The position numbers and the translations under genes are program-made. DNA of 64,000 nt from Siphonodentalium dalli (Eukaryota > Mollusca > Scaphopoda > Gadilida > Siphonodentaliidae): NCBI GenBank assembly GCA_032622095.1, contig CP136067.1, positions 60,832,893 to 60,896,892 on the forward strand. The letters are read 5' to 3'. Positions 57,990 through 64,000 of this stretch are shown piece after piece (position 1 is the stretch's first letter; the number at the start of each line of letters is the position of its first letter). The notes under the pieces are model-generated. The model was not told where the DNA came from, did not search any database, and saw only the letters and a list, made by a program, of their open reading frames with translations.

Positions 57990-58480
57990 ATTTTTAACTG
58001 ATTATTATATCAGCCATTTTGAATTGTCATTTTAGGTCAGAAATAATTATTTGTCGAGTTGCCAACATTTTTTTTGGAATCAGATTACAAATTACATTTA
58101 GACACAACTGTCTATACCATTTGAAGGATACATTTCCAGCCTATTTCACTTTCTGCCATTTAAGACCGTAATAATTAATAAAATTCGCGTTTTTTTGTCA
58201 TTTTTTGGGCATAAATGGGGTTAAATGTCAAACATTTTCACTTTAAATTACCACATATGTTCTGTGTATACTTCTTCTTGTTCCAATTCGTTCGAAAGTA
58301 CGGAAATACTCAATATTCGAACGTCTTAGAGCAACACATAACAACAAACGTAAAGTTAGACTTTGTTTTGATGGCGGCCATTTTGAATTGCCATTTTTGA
58401 CCAGAAATAATAATTTGTCAACTTGCCAACATTGGTTTTTGAAATCAGCATAAAAAATACCTTTAGAAACAATTCTCAAA
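57990..58480. repeat. Duplicated GCCATTTTGAATTG module
   Basis: CAGCCATTTTGAATTGTCATT, followed by GAAATAATTATTTGTC and TTGCCAACATT, at about 58,011 recurs at about 58,376 as GGCCATTTTGAATTGCCATT with GAAATAATAATTTGTC and TTGCCAACATT. Noncoding, with an ATGGCGGCC core as in the 15.5-20.6 kb palindrome. 58,480-58,920 is unassigned. Confidence 0.65.
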
Positions 58481-58922
58481 AGCTTCTGAAAGAAAAATGC
58501 CCGCAACTTCGTTTCTAGAGGCTTTTTTAGATTTCCGAACCTGACTAATATATCTGGTCAGATGAGTGAACCTAACTTTTAAAAGGGTAGCAAATACCCC
58601 AAATGATCCAATGACACCATTCCCCTGGGCATTAAATTGTATTATGCCCCATTTTAGACATATCCTATGCGCATGACTGTGTTGGTTATGTTTAAGTGGT
58701 GCAACGGGTCTGAAACTTCCAGAGTGCATCATCCCAAACTAAATGTAAGTAATCAATGGGGTGTACATTCCACGCTTATTGAAGTTGGTACATTCTTTGG
58801 TCCCGCTTCTCTTTCGGTGTAAAGGTACGTTCAACAAACGACTTTGTGTCCCTTTTCCAGGTATGGGACATTATGATCACCATGACCAATTGCAGGCATG
58901 AAGCCACGCCCCTGCCACACCC

Positions 58923-59269
58923 CTACCTCCGCCCACTTCCATAACATCTCGACTGCCCCATACATTGACCTCTTGTATCGGTACACGAAACAACGGCACC
59001 CGCTGATGGAGCGACTGGCGTCTGAATCTCCCTCAGTGTCCCTGTGATTTCATTCTCCCATTCTAACTCACAACTGTCATAGTAATCATCATCTAAATCT
59101 TCCGCGTCCGATTCCAAAATTTACCGGACCTCCTCGTCTACCAAAAATGTTTTAGGCTTCATAATTCATGATGTTGTGTGCTTAACAAGACACACACAAA
59201 CATATTTATTGGAGAAGCAAACGATCGCGACGATGTGTGGCGGCCGGTATATCCGGCCGCTCGGGTTAA
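58923..59269 (-). pseudogene. piggyBac-like 5' end and transposase N-terminus
   Basis: A TTAA at 59,266-59,269 is followed on the minus strand by CCCGAGCGGCCGGATATACC, an inverted repeat with GGTATATCCGGCC within. The arrangement TTAA-CCC fits a piggyBac terminus. Downstream on the minus strand an ATG near 59,161 gives MKPKTFLVDEEVR, a stop, then ILESDAEDLDDDYYDSCELE and further residues to about 58,923. A short acidic start with EEV...L.SD.ED is typical of piggyBac transposase N-termini. One premature stop and no DDE core, so this is a truncated remnant. The opposite TTAA end was not found. Confidence 0.45.
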
Positions 59270-60515
59270 GAACATGTGTATGAACAACATGGCAAAAAAA
59301 TCCCCTAGAATCAGAGTTGAGCTTTTTGAGATATCTTGATTTTTTCGGAATGGTTCAAATTCTGAAGCATTTCCATCAGGTCATATGCGAATGCAGTCAT
59401 GTGTAGATAAATTCATGCCAAATTCATAGACATTGAAATATATACAAACAATGCTTAGTCGCGAACCATATAAGTAGAATGTATGTCCCAAAATGACCGC
59501 CAAAATAGAATGAAAATTACATTATGTGCAAAATTGAACAGCAAGTCCAATAAGAGTGACAACACGCTCAAATTATGTGAGGAAGAATTATTGCAGAGTA
59601 AAAGAGAAACTTTTGATCAGAGATGTACAAATTCTCTCTAATATATCTCGCGAGAGATATAGCGAAAAGCAAGGTCTCATACAATGGTTAAATCTGGACT
59701 TTATACCTGGAAATAATATTTGGTTATTTTCACAAGGTCACATATACACGAAGGGCTATGCTTTCTGCAACCGCATTACCGTGTGAAATCCCTGCTCCCT
59801 AATGTTACACATAATTTGATAAAATTTGTCTACTATGACACCGGTTTGGAAGCAGCACGAAGATTAGTCTTATACAAACTGTACGATTTACTGTCTAGTT
59901 GATGAGTGAGTTGGAGTGCTAATCTTTTGAAGAGATCTTGCTTTCTATGCAATATAATAAGCATTACAACATACGTGTATGGTTTATTATCACGGACAGT
60001 GCTGAACATTCCGGAAATGTAACTACTATATATTTATACCACAAAGATATGCATTTAAGTTTCTGCGTTATATTCAATAATTTATCATCACTCCGAATGA
60101 AAATACCACACACTGTGTGGCGAAACATTACTTCGTGTGTTGGATGCCCCAAATTATTATTTTTGGGCCCGATGTTAACAGAAAACCCGAACTTTTAAAG
60201 ACGTAAATCATTGGGTTTGACTTGAGTTGCAATGACCGATAAATCCTCCAGATGGATCTGTTTTAATGATCTGTGTACCATTAAAGATATTTAACAACGG
60301 ACTTGCATGTATATTACCAATACGTATTTTACCTACCTATGTGGTTATACAATATGTTGCTTTCGTCGTGGCATGGTTTGGGGTTGCGGCCATTTTGACA
60401 GCCATTTCATGGCCGCGGTTGTTTTATTCTGACCGTGTCACGATATTCGCTCTCGTACTCATATTTCACATAAACTGGTTTAACTGCGTAATTCATAATT
60501 ATGACTATAGATTAG
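59270..60515. other. Unassigned AT-rich DNA
   Basis: Several short open frames (for example 59,556-59,786 and 60,266-60,583) show no known domain. No clear repeat. Confidence 0.4.
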
Positions 60516-60519
60516 ACAA

Positions 60520-60642
60520 AATAGAAGAGCAAAATATGACCAGGTCGTTGACATCCAGTTTTGGGTGTGGGGTTATGTTTTAATAAGTTTTGACCATTTA
60601 CGATATACTCCCTACAAATTCTGCCTGTTATAGCAAAGGAGT
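60520..60642 (+). repeat. Dispersed repeat R, copy 2, left part
   Basis: AGAAGAGCAAAATATGACC through GGGTTATGTTTTAATAAG, TTTTGACCATTTACGATA and TGTTATAGCAAAGGAGT corresponds to 6,020-6,122. It is interrupted at the AAAGGAGT target duplication and resumes at 62,505. Confidence 0.75.
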
Positions 60643-62504
60643 ATGGCAAGCCGTTTTCACATTTTCGATTGATTTAGACTTAAGTCCAATTATTTGGACT
60701 TAAGTCCAAATAATTGGACTTAAGTCCAAATAATTGGACTTAAGTCCAAATAGCGAATTGGACTTAAGTCCAAATACCACATAATTGTGAATTCGGCGAG
60801 GAATTGGACTTAAGTCCAATTGATTTGGACTTAAGTCCAAATACCGATATTTTCATCTATTTGGACTTAAAGGCACGTGTGGCCTTAATTGTCGAAAATA
60901 TTCACATTTGTTCCAAACACTGTAAACAGAAAAACATTAACACGCATACAGTTCCGTTCATATATACCATGACCATCGCGTAAACAGCATGTTATCATAA
61001 AGACCTACTATATTTTAGCTAAGCAAGAGCCTGATTGTGTTACAGAAGACAGCACAATGCTACTGGCTAATCACACACAAATGGCATAAACGCTCTTTAT
61101 TTGTTCCATATCAGGAATTAACCAACAAAGAACGCTCTTTATGTTTACCATCATAATATAAACAAACACCAGAAAAGTAACTTTTTATGCTTTTGTTTAC
61201 ATAACAATGGTCAAACATATGACAATAACATACTGTTTATGCGATATTTCTTATTTGTATGCGGACAAAGTCTATCTACATTTTGATGGTCTTTCTGTTT
61301 GTGGCGGTTTTTGACGGGTGGAGTTATTTTCACAGGATACCCACCGCCAAGGCCAACCGTGTCTTTAAGTCCAATTCCTCGCCGAATTCACAATTATGTG
61401 GTATTTGGACTTAAGTACAATTCATTTGGACTTAAGTCCAATTCATCTGTATAAGAAACACCCCCATCAGATATTAAGCAGGTCTGGTTTTGCTCATAGG
61501 GCCGAGTTGTGGGAAAATGGCCGTTTACATTTCTGTTCTTCACAACATTGTTTCAACTGCGTTGATTTCCCAAACTATCGTCAAAGCACTCTTTCATGTT
61601 TGTCAAAACTCGCTTTCGTGTCTTTCAAAACATTACATCGACTGAGTTGACATCGCTTGAGGTGGCCTCACTGACCATGCTTCACTGATCAGTCAAAGCA
61701 TTCTTTGATGTCTGCATTTTATTAGTATGGTGGGTAAATGTCCGGTGGGTAATTGTCCGGGTGGGGAAAGGGGAGTCACTCTAATCTATTGTTTTGGCAT
61801 AATTCGACTTTCGAGTACACCCTTATTACATTGACTTTGAAAATCAAGCAAATTATACAAATAAGACACTTAGTAAATGCAATAAACGAAACTGCGTGTA
61901 GCCTACACTACATGCTGTCAAATAACAATTGAATCAAGTCGTGAATTAATTTTACTTCATTCATGCATGCAGTTAGCATTTATTAAGATGCCAATTCGGA
62001 TTCGAAACATTTTCAATCTCGGCATGCCGAAAACAAGCCACGTGGCAAAGGGGACGTACGGAGTTAGTCTTGGAGTCAGGAATGCCCTGGTTAGTACGGA
62101 GTTTGACTGTCAATCAAAACCATTACAAAGAAGGGGACTATCGTTTCAAACCAGATGAATTGGACTTAAGTCCAAATGAATTGGACTTAAGTCCAAATCA
62201 ATTCACTAATTGGACTTAAGTCCAAATAATTGGACTTAAGTCCAAATAATTGGACTTAAGTCCAATTATTGGACTTAAGTCCAATTATTTTGACTTAAGT
62301 CCAATTATTTGGACTTAAGTCCAATTATTTTGACTTAAGTCCAATAATTGGACTTAAGTCCAAATAATTGGACTTAAGTCCAATTGATTTGGACTTAAGT
62401 CCAAATCAATTCGCTAATTGGACTTAAGTCCAAATAATTGGACTTAAGTACAAATAATTGGACTTAAGTCTAAATCAATCAAAAATGTGAAAACGGCTTG
62501 CCAT
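60643..62504. mobile_element. TIR element B with TTGGACTTAAGTCCAA array
   Basis: The ends are ATGGCAAGCCGTTTTCACAT, inverted at the right end (ATGTGAAAACGGCTTGCCAT). It is flanked by perfect 8-bp duplications AAAGGAGT at 60,635-60,642 and 62,505-62,512, as for hAT-type elements. About 25 copies of the palindrome TTGGACTTAAGTCCAA or close variants are present: eight near the left end, two in the middle and fifteen at 62,158-62,490, mostly 20-21 bp apart. AATTCGGCGAGGAATTGG and its inverse flank the nested MITE. An internal 61,450-62,150 stretch is unassigned and no transposase is seen. Related to element A at 22,540-23,818 by termini, target length and palindrome design. Confidence 0.88.
60871..61364 (+). 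mobile_element. TTAA-flanked MITE, copy 2, inside element B
   Basis: It starts AGGCACGTGTGGCCTTAATT and ends GCCAAGGCCAACCGTGTCT, with TTAA at 60,867-60,870 and 61,365-61,368. The target TTAA is the centre of one CTTAAG palindrome, which is now split. Homologous throughout to 55,108-55,597 in the other orientation. AACGCTCTTTAT motifs lie at 61,089 and 61,131. Confidence 0.9.
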
Positions 62505-62905
62505 AAAGGAGTGGTGTCTGTACAGTTTTTAAATAGATAGCTTGCGTCTGTTTGAGAAGCCCGAGCAATCCGACATCGAATACAACAGTTTGCATTAGAA
62601 TCGTCATTGCGTTTGCTCAGTGTTTTATTTCATATCCATATCTGCGAAATTAATTCGAAGTTCCCCTTTGAATATATGTCTTTAGTTCGAGAATTGTGTA
62701 TTGAACAATATTGAGTGCATTTTTGTATATGTTTCAGCTGAAAAATTGTTACAGCATCCATTTATTTCCATGATTGTGAAAAATAAAAACAAAAATTATA
62801 TCTAAAAAAAATGGTGTTAATCAGATAGCTGAACTCGGATTTTAGGGGAGTTTTCCTGACGCATCCGCGATGCTATGGCCTAAATGATATAAACAAAATC
62901 AGCTT
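62505..62905 (+). repeat. Dispersed repeat R, copy 2, right part
   Basis: It resumes after the second AAAGGAGT with TACAGTTTTTAAATAGATAG and runs collinear with 6,140-6,545 through CCATATCTGCGAAATTAATT, GAATTGTGTATTGAACAATA and GACGCATCCGCGATGCTATG. 62,910-63,160 is unassigned. Confidence 0.8.
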
Positions 62906-63164
62906 ACCCATTCCATATAGGGGCTTTTATTATCAAAGGCCGATAGGCTAGCTATATTAAGACACATATAATTATCGTCCATTGGCATCCAAAACGATTC
63001 CATTCTTCAGGCAGCCACGTCACACACGTAGAGCTGTTGTGTGGTCTTCCAGCTTACACCAGTATACGGTCCTTATCAGGACCCTCTGCTGGCTATAACC
63101 TGAAAACTATTCTCAAATAAAATACCCGAATTTCGGCTGAGTTCCAAGCCATATAACGAGTGAT

Positions 63165-63430
63165 ACAAACCAGCAAATGAGTGCCCAATCTATCAATCCA
63201 ACGGGTGCATCAAATCATACAAAGAGTGTCATAATTCTGCTAAACAGCGGATGTCCCAATATCCAAATCACCCAACTAGACTAGTGTCTAAATCTATCAA
63301 ACTAGTATCCCAAACCCATCCATCCAACATTTGTGTCACAAACCAGCGAACGGGTGTCCCAATACCACACAACAACTGGCCAACACAAACAAATGAGTGC
63401 CCCAAACCAACCAAGTGGTGTCAAAAACTC
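63165..63430. repeat. Degenerate minisatellite, about 28-33 bp units
   Basis: About eight units alternate CCAAACCAACCAAGTGGTGT, ACAAACAAATGAGTGCCCCA and similar, that is GTGT/C-CCCAAA-YCAWCCAA. Units are very diverged. The open frame across it (63,251-63,445) reflects the repeat only. 63,430-64,000 holds nothing I recognise. Confidence 0.6.
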
Positions 63431-64000
63431 ACAACTAATACTTAGTTTGTACATTGTTTTTTCTCCAACACAATTCAGTACACGATATTAGGAGCGTTAC
63501 AAAAAGCGTCAAACACAAAATAGAAAGTTAACCATGTTAACTAAGTCCATGCAGTCTTTATCACTAACATTTTCCAATAGATCTGTCCGATCAACACAAT
63601 TGACAAAATATGCCTTGACGTGCAGATATTCAGTACAAGTCATCTGATAACTAACTTGTTTCAGTATTTTCGATAACTTTTGAGAATAGAAACGATTTTA
63701 AACTGCCAACAAATATCTAAGTCTGCGCACATTTCGGCTGCTGTTATCTGTCACCATTGTTTTATTAGGATTTGCAAATATCTCGCCATCACGAAATGAT
63801 AAACCCTTTTAAACAATGGTTTTCTCGAGCATGGTGAGTCAATTGTTTTTGTTTACAAACTCAATTTCCTGCAAGCCATGCACATTTGCTCTGAAGTGGG
63901 AACTATATGGTGTTGAATTATATCATTTAGGCTATATTCCGCTTTGTATACTAAATGTACTTCAGGAAGTGGCCATCAAGATCTTATCTTATTCTTCTCA

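Noticed and set aside
62158-62490. CRISPR-like array of short palindromic repeats
   Set aside because: The units abut at 20-21 bp with no unique spacers, lie between transposon TIRs, and the context is eukaryotic with no cas genes.
63251-63445. Open frame rich in Asn/Thr/Pro
   Set aside because: Follows the degenerate 28-33 bp minisatellite and has no independent support.

Overview
This is eukaryotic intergenic DNA, AT-rich by eye. It has no recognisable operons, no RNA genes and no intact protein-coding gene. The best guess is an aquatic invertebrate, perhaps a lophotrochozoan (mollusc or brachiopod). Reasons: diverged LINE reverse-transcriptase remnants, modules built on CCATCTTGGAT / AAGATGGCGGCC, microsatellites, poly(G) runs, a 35-copy satellite ending in a hairpin, and a PIN-like multi-copy protein family that I know from invertebrate genomes. 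This is a judgement from style and relics; no single-copy host gene was found to prove it.

Layout. 1-11.7 kb: AT-rich DNA with small tandem duplications, CCATCTTGGAT modules, a 177-bp tandem repeat, one copy of a dispersed repeat (R, 6.0-6.5 kb) and poly(G)/poly(C)-bounded foldbacks. 11.8-14.2 kb: head-to-tail Helitron-like elements, each ending hairpin-CTAG and starting TC. 15.55-20.59 kb: one almost complete 5-kb palindrome (foldback element). 21.4-33.6 kb: a nest of inverted-repeat elements several levels deep, followed by an 888-bp tandem duplication carrying LINE fragments. 37.7-43.6 kb: 35 monomers of a 164-165 bp satellite, with a six-monomer higher-order duplication and a perfect terminal hairpin. 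45.3-49.8 kb: a minus-strand LINE split by a 2.4-kb TIR element. 50.2-51.5 kb: the 3' end of a second LINE. 53.5-55.6 kb: a 485-bp tandem duplication, a minisatellite and a TTAA-flanked MITE. 56.4-58.0 kb: a broken PIN-like gene whose upstream part is inverted. 59.0-59.3 kb: a piggyBac-like 5' end. 60.6-62.5 kb: a 1.86-kb element packed with the palindrome TTGGACTTAAGTCCAA, inserted in a second copy of repeat R.

Most interesting: two elements (22,540-23,818 and 60,643-62,504) share related termini (ATGG..GCC..TTCACATTT), 8-bp target duplications and arrays of palindromes centred on CTTAAG and spaced 20-21 bp. The palindrome arms differ completely between them (GCG/CGC versus GGA/TCC). Several other TIR elements here likewise carry their own subterminal 'word' (AAACACT, GACCGT, GACTAA, ACGGGTA). 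The window therefore looks like a collection of non-autonomous transposons whose putative transposase-binding arrays have diversified family by family. None encodes an obvious transposase here, so they would depend on factors encoded elsewhere.
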